From an uncultured Oscillibacter sp. (GTDB lineage: Bacteria; Bacillota; Clostridia; Oscillospirales; Oscillospiraceae), in contig CAMHBH010000046.1 in assembly GCA_946183175.1 (NCBI GenBank), forward strand, positions 1 to 15,263: a stretch of 15,263 nucleotides of DNA, given 5' to 3'. Shown piece by piece: positions 6,529 through 14,310 of the stretch. Position 1 is the first letter of the stretch, and each line of letters starts with the position of its first letter. The position numbers were made by a program, and so were the translations under genes. Below the pieces are notes generated by a model. It saw only the letters and a program-made list of their open reading frames with translations. It made no database searches and was not told where the DNA came from.

Positions 6529-7104
6529 TCACTTCCGCGTTTTCCGGTCGGGCCGCGCGCCGTCGCGGGGCTTACGCTGTCCGAAAGCGCTACTGTTCCG
6601 GGGATTGGCCTTTCGGGAGGCGTTGCTGTTCTGTGGCCTACGCTGTCCGGAGGCGTCGCCGTTGCGGGTGTCGCGGGGGTTGCGTTGTCCGTTGTCGTGC
6701 GGCTTACGCCGTCCGAATGTGTTGTTGTCGCGGGGCTTGTGCTGTCCGGCGGCTTTAGCGTCGCGGGGATTGCGCCCGCCGCTCTTCTGGAACGCTTCCG
6801 CTTTCCGGGGGCGGTTCCCTTTCCGCGCGGGCGGCGCGTCCTCCCTCTTGCGGTACAGGACGAACTTTGACCCGATAACCTGTACTACCTCGCTGTTCGT
6901 CGCCTCGGCCAACGCCTCCGCCGCCGTGCGCGGTGTGTAGTCCATACAGGTATCGAGTACGCGCCCCTTGATAAGTTCGCGCGTCTCCAGCGTGATGTCG
7001 GCCTGGTGAATCAGCGTATCCCCGATTCCGTCCTTGCCGATTTGTAAAACGGTGTCGATACCGTTCGCAAGCCCCCGTAAGCGGGCACGTTCTTTCGGTG
7101 TCAT
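6529..7104 (-). CDS. yhbY: YhbY-family (CRS1-YhbY/CRM) ribosome-assembly RNA-binding protein with long repetitive basic tail
   Basis: Residues 1 to about 87 form a complete CRM/YhbY domain, a KH-like fold that binds pre-50S ribosomes. It starts MTPKERARLRGLAN, holds the GKDG loop (23-26), and ends near VVQVIGSKFVLYRK (73-86). Ordinary YhbY proteins stop at about 95-100 residues. This one runs to 191, and the extra 100 residues are rich in Arg, Lys, Asn, Gly, Pro and Asp. Seven units with consensus G-Q-R-x-P-R-D followed by four variable residues occupy 109-185. The tail looks disordered and RNA-binding. Rightward frames opposite the tail are shadows. The gene follows rdgB by 17 nt and precedes nadD-yqeK by 12 nt. 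Its position before nadD is typical of Firmicutes. The domain call is firm; the tail function is inference. Confidence 0.92.
   Translation of the reverse strand: MTPKERARLRGLANGIDTVLQIGKDGIGDTLIHQADITLETRELIKGRVLDTCMDYTPRTAAEALAEATNSEVVQVIGSKFVLYRKREDAPPARKGNRPRKAEAFQKSGGRNPRDAKAAGQHKPRDNNTFGRRKPHDNGQRNPRDTRNGDASGQRRPQNSNASRKANPRNSSAFGQRKPRDGARPDRKTRK
6550..6780 (-). repeat. Degenerate 33-nt tandem repeat inside the 3' half of yhbY
   Basis: The repeat encodes residues 109-185 of YhbY. Most units are 11 codons long, with one of 8 and one of 14. Core residues are GGRNPRD, GQHKPRD, GRRKPHD, GQRNPRD, GQRRPQN, RKANPRN and GQRKPRD. The DNA shows the same periodicity, with recurring ACGCTGTCCG/GTTGTCCG-type strings on the plus strand. 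All length changes are multiples of 3 nt, so the frame is kept. Confidence 0.75.
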
Positions 7105-7121
7105 GCTAAGCCCCCAGTTGG

Positions 7122-7913
7122 TCAGTGATGTCTCTTCCGCTTCTTCTTTTTCTGCCCGTAGTTCGGGTGATGCGGCGTTTTCGGTCTCTGTTTCGCCACG
7201 GCTTGCGGAGTTTCCGCCGTTTCCGGTTTCTCCGTCGCGGCCTCCGCCGTTTCCGGAGTTGTCGGCGCGGCCTCTTCTTCCGCGCGCTGCTTTTCGGCCT
7301 CCAATTCGTTCCAGGCCCGCTCGCTTAAATACGCCCCCAGCGTTTCGGCGAACGCCCGCAGTGCCTTTCCCCGGTGCGATACCTCCGACTTCTCCTCGGG
7401 CGTCATTTGCGCGAAGGTCTTCAGTTTCGGCGGGTAGCTGAATACAGGGTCGTAGCCGAAGCCGCCCGTCCCCATAGGAATATAGCTGATGACGCCGTTG
7501 CAGTGTTCCTCCGCCGTGAGGGTGTCACCGTTCGGGAACGCGCAGGCAATCGCGCAGGTGAAATGCGCGTCGCGGCGGCCCTGTCCTTTGACGCTCTCCA
7601 ACAGTAATTTGTTCCGCTCCTCGTCGGAAATCGACTCGCCGCCGTAGCGCGCCGAGTATACCCCCGGCCCGCCGTTGAGCACGTCTACGCAGAGCCCCGA
7701 ATCGTCCCCGATAGCCGGGAGCCCCGTCTGCATACAGACCGCTTTCGCCTTCAACATTGCGTTTTCGGCGAACGTCTCCCCGGTCTCCTCCACGTCGACC
7801 GTCAGGCCGACTTCCTCCGGCGATACCACTTCCACGCCCAGTTCCGACAGAATCTCCCGCATTTCGCGGAGTTTCCCCGGGTTATGCGTCGCCAGTACGA
7901 ATTTTTCCGACAT
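7122..7913 (-). CDS. rdgB: XTP/dITP diphosphatase (RdgB/HAM1) with charged C-terminal extension
   Basis: It hydrolyses non-canonical purine triphosphates (dITP, XTP) to monophosphates plus pyrophosphate, keeping them out of DNA and RNA. The catalytic domain is residues 1 to about 197: THNPGK (9-14), GDDSGLCVD (69-77), GFGYDPVF (151-158) and SHRGKAL (179-185) are the family signatures. The protein continues to 263 residues. The extension has an acidic, Ala/Glu/Thr/Pro-rich stretch (about 201-240, with ETAEAATEKPETAETP) and then a strongly basic end (GQKKKKRKRHH, 253-263). I chose the start at 7913 because MSEKFVLATHNPGK is the family's usual beginning and its ATG shares one base with the rph stop (TAATG). 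A much longer open frame to 8723 is only overlap with rph. Adjacent rph and rdgB is a common bacterial pairing. Confidence 0.94.
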   Translation of the reverse strand: MSEKFVLATHNPGKLREMREILSELGVEVVSPEEVGLTVDVEETGETFAENAMLKAKAVCMQTGLPAIGDDSGLCVDVLNGGPGVYSARYGGESISDEERNKLLLESVKGQGRRDAHFTCAIACAFPNGDTLTAEEHCNGVISYIPMGTGGFGYDPVFSYPPKLKTFAQMTPEEKSEVSHRGKALRAFAETLGAYLSERAWNELEAEKQRAEEEAAPTTPETAEAATEKPETAETPQAVAKQRPKTPHHPNYGQKKKKRKRHH

Positions 7914-8635
7914 TACAATTTTCCCCCCAGCGCCTGACGCTGTATCGCCAGCAGTTCCTTGTTGCCCTTGGCGCACAGGCGGAGTAGCTCCTGCTGTTCG
8001 CTGACGCTGAACGCGCGGCCCTCGCCCGTGCCCTGAATTTCTATGATTTCGCCCAGTTCGTTCATGACACAATTCATGTCGACCTGCGCGCGGCTGTCCT
8101 CGCTGTAGCGCAAGTCGAGCATGGCGTAGTCGTCGACGATTCCCGCGCTGATTCCGGTCACGTAGTGCAGTACCGGGGACGCGAAAATCTCGCGCTCCTC
8201 CATGAGCCACCGGCACGCCAGCGCCAGCGCCACAAAGCCGCCCGTCACGGACGCCGTACGCGTCCCGCCGTCGCCCTGAATCACGTCGCAGTCGACGGTA
8301 ATCGTATGCTCCCCTAAGCGGGTCATGTCGACGGCGGAGCGGAGGGAACGCCCGATGAGGCGCTGAATCTCGGCGGAGCGGGAGGAGAGTTTCAGTTTGG
8401 AAATGTCGCGGTTCTCGCGCTCGCGGTTGGCGCGGGGAAGCATGGAATACTCCGCCGTGACCCAGCCCTCGCCGCGCGGGACGTGGAACGGTACCCGGTA
8501 GCCGACGCTCGCGCAACAGAGCACTTTCGTGTCGCCGCACTCGACGAGACAGCTTCCCTCGGCGAATTTGCTGTAGTTCGGCGTGATGATTACGGGGCGC
8601 AGTTCGTTCAACTGCCGCCCGTCCTCTCTGAGCAT
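7913..8635 (-). CDS. rph: Ribonuclease PH
   Basis: This 3'-5' phosphorolytic exoribonuclease trims tRNA and other RNA 3' ends using phosphate, and works as a hexameric ring. The protein is 240 residues, the normal size. Blocks seen are MLREDGRQLNELRPV (1-15), GWVTAEYSMLPRA (57-69), RSAEIQRLIGRSLR (86-99), DCDVIQGDGGTRTAS (115-129), LDLRYSEDSRAQVDMN (173-188, metal-binding Asps) and EIQGTGEG (199-206). The start at 8635 is chosen because MLREDGRQ is the family's N-terminus and a purine-rich AAAGGAGAGAG lies just upstream; the open frame extends to 8920 without family similarity. It lies 23 nt after ftsY and overlaps the rdgB start by one base, so termination-reinitiation coupling is likely. 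Confidence 0.96.
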   Translation of the reverse strand: MLREDGRQLNELRPVIITPNYSKFAEGSCLVECGDTKVLCCASVGYRVPFHVPRGEGWVTAEYSMLPRANRERENRDISKLKLSSRSAEIQRLIGRSLRSAVDMTRLGEHTITVDCDVIQGDGGTRTASVTGGFVALALACRWLMEEREIFASPVLHYVTGISAGIVDDYAMLDLRYSEDSRAQVDMNCVMNELGEIIEIQGTGEGRAFSVSEQQELLRLCAKGNKELLAIQRQALGGKL

Positions 8636-8658
8636 GACACTCTCTCCTTTCCGTGTAC

Positions 8659-9537
8659 TCAAATGACGGCTTCCAGATAGGCGCGGGCGTCGAACGGCTG
8701 TAGGTCGCCGATAGCCTCCCCAACTCCCGCCAGTTTCACCGGGACGCCCAGTTCTTTTGTGACGGGTATCACGATTCCGCCCTTGGCGGTGCCGTCGAGC
8801 TTCGTCAGGACAAGCCCGGTCAGTCCGGCGGCGTCGCGGAACTGCCGCGCCTGAATGAGCCCGTTCTGTCCGGTGGTGGCGTCGAGTACCAGTAAGGTTT
8901 CCCGCGCGGAATCCGGGCATTCGCGGTCGATGATTTTTCGCAGTTTGGAAAGTTCCGCCATCAGATTCGCCTTGTTGTGCAGGCGTCCGGCGGTGTCGAC
9001 GAGCACCACGTCCATTTTACGCGCCTTGGCGGCCTGTAGGGTGTCGAACAGTACCGCGCCGGGGTCGGTGCCCTCCTTCTGACGGATAATGTCGCAAGAG
9101 GCCCTTTGCGCCCAGATTTCGAGTTGCTCCCCGGCGGCGGCCCGGAACGTGTCCGCCGCGCATAAGAGCACTTTCTTCCGCTTCCTCCGGCGCAGATAGT
9201 AGGCGAGCTTCCCGATAGAGGTCGTCTTCCCGACGCCGTTCACGCCTACGAACAGGATGACAGCCGGGGACGGTTTCAAGTTCAGTTCGGGGTCTCCGAC
9301 GCTCATCTGCCCCTCGAGAATTACGCGGAGCGTCCAGCGGATTTCCTCCGCGTCGCGGAGACTGTCCCGCTTGACAATCTTCCGCAATTCCTCTACGGCG
9401 TCCGTGGCGGCCTCCATGCCGACATCGGCGAGTATGAGGTTTTCTTCCAGTTCGTCGAAAAAGTTCTCGTCGGCTTCCGTAAAGCCCGAGCCAAAAACAT
9501 TGTTCGTGATTTTTTTCAGCTTGTCAAAGAATCCCAT
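8659..9537 (-). CDS. ftsY: Signal recognition particle receptor FtsY
   Basis: It is an SRP-GTPase that docks ribosome-SRP complexes at the membrane for co-translational insertion. Its 292 residues comprise just the N and G domains; the long acidic A domain of E. coli FtsY is absent, as is usual in Firmicutes. The N-terminal MGFFDKLKKI amphipathic start fits membrane contact. GTPase elements are GVNGVGKTT (98-106), DTFRAAA (129-135), DTAGR (181-185), TKLDGTAKGG (245-254) and GVGE (271-274). DLQPFDARAYL closes the protein, as in other FtsY. It lies 19 nt after smc; the smc-ftsY pair is a widespread Firmicutes arrangement. Confidence 0.98.
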   Translation of the reverse strand: MGFFDKLKKITNNVFGSGFTEADENFFDELEENLILADVGMEAATDAVEELRKIVKRDSLRDAEEIRWTLRVILEGQMSVGDPELNLKPSPAVILFVGVNGVGKTTSIGKLAYYLRRRKRKKVLLCAADTFRAAAGEQLEIWAQRASCDIIRQKEGTDPGAVLFDTLQAAKARKMDVVLVDTAGRLHNKANLMAELSKLRKIIDRECPDSARETLLVLDATTGQNGLIQARQFRDAAGLTGLVLTKLDGTAKGGIVIPVTKELGVPVKLAGVGEAIGDLQPFDARAYLEAVI

Positions 9538-9556
9538 AACGTCACGTCCTTTCGCG

Positions 9557-12500
9557 TCAGTTTAGTTTCAACTGCTTCGCCATGTCGTTCAGATTGATGG
9601 TCAAAATTTTGCTGATTCCCTGTTCCTGCATGGTCACGCCGTAGAGTACATCCGCCTCCTCCATGGTGCCGCGCCTGTGCGTAATTACGATAAACTGCGT
9701 CTTGGCGGTCAGGTTGCGCATATAGCGGGCGTAGCGCGTGACGTTCACGTCGTCCAGCGCGGCCTCGATTTCGTCCATGACGCAAAACGGCGTGGGGTGT
9801 ACTTTCAGAATGGAAAAGTAAAGCGCAATCGCGACAAAGGCCTTTTCGCCGCCGGAGAGTAAGGAAATCGTTTTGAGGGTCTTTCCGGGCGGCTGTGCCT
9901 TGATTTCTATGCCGCAGTTGAGAATGTCCTTGGGGTCCTCCAATTCCAGCCGCGCCGCGCCCCCGCCGAACAGTTCGACAAATGTCGTCTGGAAACTCTC
10001 GGAAAGCAACTGGAACTGGTGCGCGAAAATCACGGTCATCTGGTTCGTGATTTCGGCGATAATGCCCTCTAATTCGAGACGGGCCTTGTCGATGTCGTCG
10101 CGCTGTCCGGTCAGGTAGGTGTAGCGGGTGTTGACGCGCTCGAACTCCTCGATAGCCCCCATGTTAATCGCGCCCAGCGCGTGGATTTCGCGTTTGAGTT
10201 CCCCGGCGCGGCGCGTAGCCTTCGGGATACTCTCCAATTCTACACGTTGCGCGGCGGCGTCCGTGCGCGAGATTTCGTAGTTTTCCCACATTTTGTCGAC
10301 TATCTGCTTCTCCTCCAGCGCCCCCGCCGACAGCTTCTGCTCTAACTTCGACACAAGCCGCTCCATTCGTAAGAGGTTTTCGTTCATTTCCTGACTTTTT
10401 CTGTTTTGCGTCGTGCGCTGTGCCTCTAATTCCAATCGTGCCTTGTTCAACTCCGCCAGCGCGGCGGTAATCCCGGCCTCCTGCCGCCGGAAATCCTCGA
10501 TTTCCCGTTGCCGCGTCTCGATATCGGCCTCAGCCGTCCGGATAGCCTCGGCGTAGGCTTTGAGGGCGGCTTCCTTCTGCTCCGCGCTGCCCGATAACTC
10601 CTCCGACAGCTTGCGCAAGTCGGCGGCACGATTGGCGGCGGCGTCGCGCTCCGCCGACAGCGCCGCGCACGCCTCCCGCTCCGCCGTGATTCGCTCCGAC
10701 AGGCTCCCCGATTCCGCCAGGAGTTCCGACTGCCCCGCGAACGCCTCGGCGGCCTGTCCGTGACACTCCCGCGCCTCGGCGTTGCGCTCGTCGATACGCC
10801 GTTCCAATTCGTCCAGCCGCCCCCGGTTTTCCAGAAGACGCCGTTCCAGTCCGGATAACTCCGCCTCTAAATTCCCGGCGTTGCGGCGCAGTTCCGGCAA
10901 AGCCTCGTCGAAATGCTTCCGCGCTTCCTCTAAGCGTAATAGCGTTTCCTGTACCTGACGGCGTCCGTCCTCGGCGGCCTCCAGGTCGTAGCGCGCCGCC
11001 GACAGTTCCCGGTTCGCCTGTTCTTCCTTCTGCTTCGCCGTTTCCAGATTCCGCTTTAACGTCACGGCGCGTTCGTTCAGGCGGTCTAACTCCGCCTTGC
11101 GGCTCAACACGCCCGCGTTGCGCGACACCGAACCGCCCGTCATCGAACCGCCACGGTTGATAACCTGTCCGTCCAACGTGACAATCCGGAACGCGTTCCG
11201 GTACTTCCGCGCCATTGCGATTCCGTAGTCTAGATTCTCCACGACGACCGTCCGGCCCAGCAGGTTGTAGAAAATGCCCTGATAGCGCGGGTCAAAGCGT
11301 ACCAGCCGCGACGCGACACCCACAAACCCGGCCTCGCGGGAAGGCCCCTCGTCGCGGAGTTCGTCGCCGCGAATCGCCGTCAGCGGTAAGAACGTCGCGC
11401 GCCCGGCGTCCTGACGCTTCAGGAACTCGATAGCGCGCTTGGCGTCCTCCTCGCGGTCTACGACCAGATTCTGCAACGCCGCGCCCAGCGCGATTTCAAT
11501 CGCCACCGTATAGGCGGCGTCGGTCGACATCAGCTCGGCGACGGGGCCGTGTATGCCCGAAAGGCGTCCGCCCGCGCGCATAACGGCCTTGACCGCGCGC
11601 GAAAAGCCTTCGTACTCGCGCTCCATGTCCGTCAAGAGACGGATTCGGTTGTCAAGCGCCCCGACATCCATCGTCATCTGCAAGCGCAATTCGGCGGCCC
11701 CGGCGGCTTTCTTCTGCCGCTCCTCGGCGCGCAACTGGTAGCCCGCAATCCGGTTCCCTGCGGCGTCCAACTCCTCCCGCGCCGCCGACAGTTCCGACGC
11801 GTTCTCCGCCGACTGCGCCTCCGTGGCGTCCAATCGGCGCTTGGCCTCGCCGTACTCGACGCTCGCGGCGTCGCGGCGGGCCGCAAGCTGTCCGTTTTCG
11901 GCGGTGACGGCGGCGGCCTCCGTGCGCAGTTCCGACGCCGCCGCTAAGGCGTCCGCCTCCCGCGCCCGCAACGCCTCCATTTTAGTACGCACGTCGTCGG
12001 CGCGCTCCGACGCCTCCCGCGCGCGTTCCAATAACTCACCCAACGCCGCATTCCGCGCCGCCAGCGCGTCGGACAATTCCCCGGTACGCTTCTCCTGTTC
12101 CTCGGCCTGCCGCGCAAGCCCCCCCGAACGGTGTTCGGTCTCGTCGAGTTCCTCCCGCGCGCGCTGTATGTTCTCGCGCTGGTGCTCTATTCCGGTTCGG
12201 AGTACGGCGACCGCCGACTCGCGCTCGTGGCGCTGGGCCTCTAATTCCGCGTTCCGCGCGCGCAACGCCTCCGATTCCACGTCCTTTTCGCGCATGGCCT
12301 CGCCGTAACGCTCACCCTCGGCGTAGAGCGTATCCAACGCCTCCCGGGCCTCGTCGCGCTCCGCCGACGCCGCCTGATAGTCCGTCCGCACTTTCTCCGC
12401 CGTCGCTTTCAGCGCGTCCAACTGCTCCAGCCACAGCGACAGCTCCAAAACCCGCAACTCGTCGCGCAAAATCAGAAAGCGTTTCGCCTTGTCGGCCTGC

Positions 12501-13123
12501 GTCCGGAGGGGTTCGACTTGCAATTCCAGCTCCGATATCTTGTCATTGACGCGCGTCAAATTCTCCTGCGTGCGTTCGAGTTTGCGTTCGGTCTCCTCCT
12601 TGCGGTGGCGGTAGCGCGAAATCCCCGCCGCCTCCTCAAAGATTTCCCGGCGCTCCCCGCTCTTCGCCGACAGGATTTCGTCAATCTTGCCTTGCCCGAT
12701 GATGGAATAGCCCTCGCGGCCCAGTCCCGTGTCCATGAAAAGCTCCATAACGTCCCGTAAGCGCACCGACTGCCGGTTGATATAGTACTCCGACTCGCCG
12801 CTCCGGTAATAGCGGCGCGTCACGGCGACCTCGCTTTCCTCCATGCCCGGGAAAATGCGCCCCGTATTGTCGAGGATGAGCGTCACCTGCGCGAAGCCGA
12901 CCTGCCGCCGCTTCTGCGTGCCGCCGAAAATGACATCCTCCATTTTCGCGCCGCGAAGCCCCTTGGCGCTCTGCTCGCCCATCACCCAGCGGATTGCGTC
13001 CGAAATATTCGACTTCCCGGAGCCGTTCGGCCCGACAATCGCCGTCAGGTCTTCCCCGAAGTTGAGCACGGTCTTGTCCGGGAACGATTTGAATCCCTGT
13101 ATTTCCAACGCTTTCAGATACAC
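9557..13123 (-). CDS. smc: Chromosome segregation/condensation ATPase SMC
   Basis: SMC dimers with ScpA and ScpB organise and separate the chromosome by loop extrusion. It has 1188 residues from the chosen start, the usual length. In order: the ATP-binding head with Walker A GPNGSGKS (31-38); an Arg/Glu/Ala-rich coiled coil; the hinge at about 520-660 (GIHGPVAELM ... GGSMTGGSVSR); the return coiled coil; the C-terminal head with signature LSGGEKAFVAIAL (1089-1101) and Walker B FCVMDE (1113-1118), then a D-loop-like ALDD. I prefer GTG at 13123 because it yields the standard opening MYLKALEIQGFKSF and has GGGGTG five bases upstream. An in-frame TTG at 13138 would add only five residues and its GGAAG is too close. 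It is the first gene of the leftward operon. Confidence 0.97.
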   Translation of the reverse strand: MYLKALEIQGFKSFPDKTVLNFGEDLTAIVGPNGSGKSNISDAIRWVMGEQSAKGLRGAKMEDVIFGGTQKRRQVGFAQVTLILDNTGRIFPGMEESEVAVTRRYYRSGESEYYINRQSVRLRDVMELFMDTGLGREGYSIIGQGKIDEILSAKSGERREIFEEAAGISRYRHRKEETERKLERTQENLTRVNDKISELELQVEPLRTQADKAKRFLILRDELRVLELSLWLEQLDALKATAEKVRTDYQAASAERDEAREALDTLYAEGERYGEAMREKDVESEALRARNAELEAQRHERESAVAVLRTGIEHQRENIQRAREELDETEHRSGGLARQAEEQEKRTGELSDALAARNAALGELLERAREASERADDVRTKMEALRAREADALAAASELRTEAAAVTAENGQLAARRDAASVEYGEAKRRLDATEAQSAENASELSAAREELDAAGNRIAGYQLRAEERQKKAAGAAELRLQMTMDVGALDNRIRLLTDMEREYEGFSRAVKAVMRAGGRLSGIHGPVAELMSTDAAYTVAIEIALGAALQNLVVDREEDAKRAIEFLKRQDAGRATFLPLTAIRGDELRDEGPSREAGFVGVASRLVRFDPRYQGIFYNLLGRTVVVENLDYGIAMARKYRNAFRIVTLDGQVINRGGSMTGGSVSRNAGVLSRKAELDRLNERAVTLKRNLETAKQKEEQANRELSAARYDLEAAEDGRRQVQETLLRLEEARKHFDEALPELRRNAGNLEAELSGLERRLLENRGRLDELERRIDERNAEARECHGQAAEAFAGQSELLAESGSLSERITAEREACAALSAERDAAANRAADLRKLSEELSGSAEQKEAALKAYAEAIRTAEADIETRQREIEDFRRQEAGITAALAELNKARLELEAQRTTQNRKSQEMNENLLRMERLVSKLEQKLSAGALEEKQIVDKMWENYEISRTDAAAQRVELESIPKATRRAGELKREIHALGAINMGAIEEFERVNTRYTYLTGQRDDIDKARLELEGIIAEITNQMTVIFAHQFQLLSESFQTTFVELFGGGAARLELEDPKDILNCGIEIKAQPPGKTLKTISLLSGGEKAFVAIALYFSILKVHPTPFCVMDEIEAALDDVNVTRYARYMRNLTAKTQFIVITHRRGTMEEADVLYGVTMQEQGISKILTINLNDMAKQLKLN

Positions 13124-13153
13124 GCTTTCACCCCGCAATCTTCCGTGGGGTAC

Positions 13154-13182
13154 AGTTTACCAGAAGCGAAAGCCGATTGCAA
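13154..13182 (-). promoter_or_regulatory. Candidate promoter of the smc operon
   Basis: On the minus strand TTGCAA (13182-13177), a 17-nt spacer and TAAACT (13159-13154) form a moderate sigma-A match (four of six in each hexamer). TGG just before the -10 adds an extended -10 element. The start point would be about 13147, giving a leader near 24 nt before the smc GTG. It is weaker than the promoter facing the other way. Confidence 0.5.
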
Positions 13183-13218
13183 CGAAAATTCCGCAAATTC
13201 GTGAAAATTTTATCAGGC

Positions 13219-13231
13219 GCGGGTTTCCCGC
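13219..13231. repeat. Inverted repeat between the two divergent promoters
   Basis: GCGGG-TTT-CCCGC is a 5-bp perfect inverted repeat with a 3-bp centre. It sits 8 bp upstream of the rightward -35 box and upstream of the leftward promoter. No T-run follows on either strand, so it is not a classical terminator. It may be an operator or chance in GC-rich DNA. Confidence 0.3.
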
Positions 13232-13239
13232 CCCCGGCG

Positions 13240-13267
13240 TTGACTTTTTCCCCCGGCGCGCTATAAT
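13240..13267 (+). promoter_or_regulatory. Sigma-A promoter of the phosphoribosyltransferase-ruvX-ttcA operon
   Basis: TTGACT (13240-13245), a 16-nt spacer and TATAAT (13262-13267) match the consensus at 11 of 12 positions. The predicted start point is near 13274, leaving a leader of about 46 nt that contains the AGGAGG ribosome binding site at 13306-13311. Confidence 0.8.
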
Positions 13268-13319
13268 ATCCAAAAGGGGCGGACAAGCCCTAATCCGACA
13301 CCATCAGGAGGAATGCGCC

Positions 13320-13880
13320 ATGACTTATTCCATGAAAATCGCGGGACTTACGCGGGAACTGCCCCTTTGCAAAGTCAATGATAATCTGTACATTGCCGCG
13401 TTCATCTGTTTCGGCGACGCGGAAATCACGGTAGCCTGCGCCCGGGAACTGCTCAAACTTGTGCCCGCCACGGAGTACGACTACCTCTTTACCGCGGAGG
13501 CGAAAAGCATTCCCCTCATTCACGAAATGGCGCGGCAGTCCGGCGCGGCAAAGTATTTCATCGCCCGGAAAGGCCCAAAAGCCTACATGCCCGACCCGAT
13601 TTACGTTGAAGACCAGTCGATTACCACGGCCAATCCCCAGCGGCTGTACCTCGGACAGGACGACGCCGCGCTGATTCGCGGGAAGCGTATCCTGATTGTC
13701 GACGACGTAATCTCTACGGGCGGTTCCCTGCGCGCTATGGAGGAACTTATCCGGAAAGCCGGGGGCACGGTCGCGGGGAAAATCGCGGTACTCGCGGAGG
13801 GCGATTCCAAGAACCGCCCCGACATCCGCTATCTTGCCCCGTTGCCGCTGTTCAACGCCGACGGCACTGTAAAGGCGTAA
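13320..13880 (+). CDS. PRPP-dependent phosphoribosyltransferase (adenine phosphoribosyltransferase-like)
   Basis: This 186-residue soluble enzyme is of the type I phosphoribosyltransferase fold. The PRPP-binding signature ILIVDDVISTGGS is at 124-136, with two acidic residues followed by the small, Gly-rich loop. LFTAEAKSIPLIHEMAR (57-73) holds the upstream phosphate-binding loop region, and KGPKAYMPDPI (84-94) lies in the flexible-loop region. It resembles proteins often labelled adenine phosphoribosyltransferase in Clostridia, but the base specificity cannot be settled here, so I give no symbol. The start ATG lies 8 nt after a perfect AGGAGG; a longer open frame to the left runs antisense to smc and is not used. 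It is the first gene of the rightward operon, 3 nt before ruvX. Confidence 0.88.
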   Translation: MTYSMKIAGLTRELPLCKVNDNLYIAAFICFGDAEITVACARELLKLVPATEYDYLFTAEAKSIPLIHEMARQSGAAKYFIARKGPKAYMPDPIYVEDQSITTANPQRLYLGQDDAALIRGKRILIVDDVISTGGSLRAMEELIRKAGGTVAGKIAVLAEGDSKNRPDIRYLAPLPLFNADGTVKA

Positions 13881-13883
13881 CCC

Positions 13884-14306
13884 ATGCGTGTATGCGCCAT
13901 TGACTACGGCGACGCCCGTACGGGCCTTGCGGTCTCCGACCCCACGGGGCTGCTCGCCGGGCATACGGAGACCGTACACGCCTACCGCGCCGAAGACGTG
14001 ATAGCGCGTATCGCCGCCGTGGCGGCGGAGTACGGCGTCGGGCAGCTCGTACTCGGGCACCCGGTCAACATGGACGGCACCCGCGGCCCCCGCGCCGAAA
14101 AGGCAGAGGCATTCGCGGAACGTCTGCGCGCCGAAACGGGGTTGCCCGTCGCGCTGTGGGACGAGCGCCGCACCACGATTGACGCGCACCAGATTCTCCG
14201 CGCCAACGGGCGCAACGGCAGACAGCGGAAAAACGTCGTGGACGCCGTCGCCGCCGCGCTGATTCTGGAAGGCTACCTGTCGCGGGAACGCGCAAAGAAA
14301 GCGTGA
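13884..14306 (+). CDS. ruvX: Putative Holliday-junction resolvase / pre-16S rRNA nuclease RuvX (YqgF)
   Basis: This 140-residue RNase H-fold nuclease belongs to the YqgF family, implicated in 16S rRNA 5'-end processing and in Holliday-junction-type cleavage. Conserved blocks are IDYGDARTGLAVSD (6-19, with D7), LVLGHPVNMDGTRGPRA (55-71), LWDERRTT (91-98, with E94) and DAVAAALILEGYL (120-132, with D120). D7, E94 and D120 are the likely metal ligands. DERRTT has Arg where DERLTT is more usual. The stop of the previous gene is separated from this ATG by only CCC; an AAAGG sits inside that gene's last codons. It lies 4 nt before the TtcA-like gene. Confidence 0.94.
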   Translation: MRVCAIDYGDARTGLAVSDPTGLLAGHTETVHAYRAEDVIARIAAVAAEYGVGQLVLGHPVNMDGTRGPRAEKAEAFAERLRAETGLPVALWDERRTTIDAHQILRANGRNGRQRKNVVDAVAAALILEGYLSRERAKKA

Positions 14307-14310
14307 CGCC

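Noticed and set aside
5743..6870. 375-residue plus-strand open frame with repetitive Val/Ala/Gly-rich end
   Set aside because: The repeats are the antisense reading of the yhbY tail repeat; no ribosome binding site or family match.
7914..8723. Long N-terminal extension of rdgB in the same frame
   Set aside because: This part overlaps rph in another frame and has no family similarity; the true start is the ATG at 7913.
8636..8920. N-terminal extension of RNase PH
   Set aside because: It overlaps ftsY out of frame; the family N-terminus MLREDGRQ begins at 8635 with a ribosome binding site.
13219..13231. Terminator in the divergent intergenic region
   Set aside because: The GCGGG/CCCGC repeat has no T-run immediately after it on either strand, and both flanking genes point away from it.
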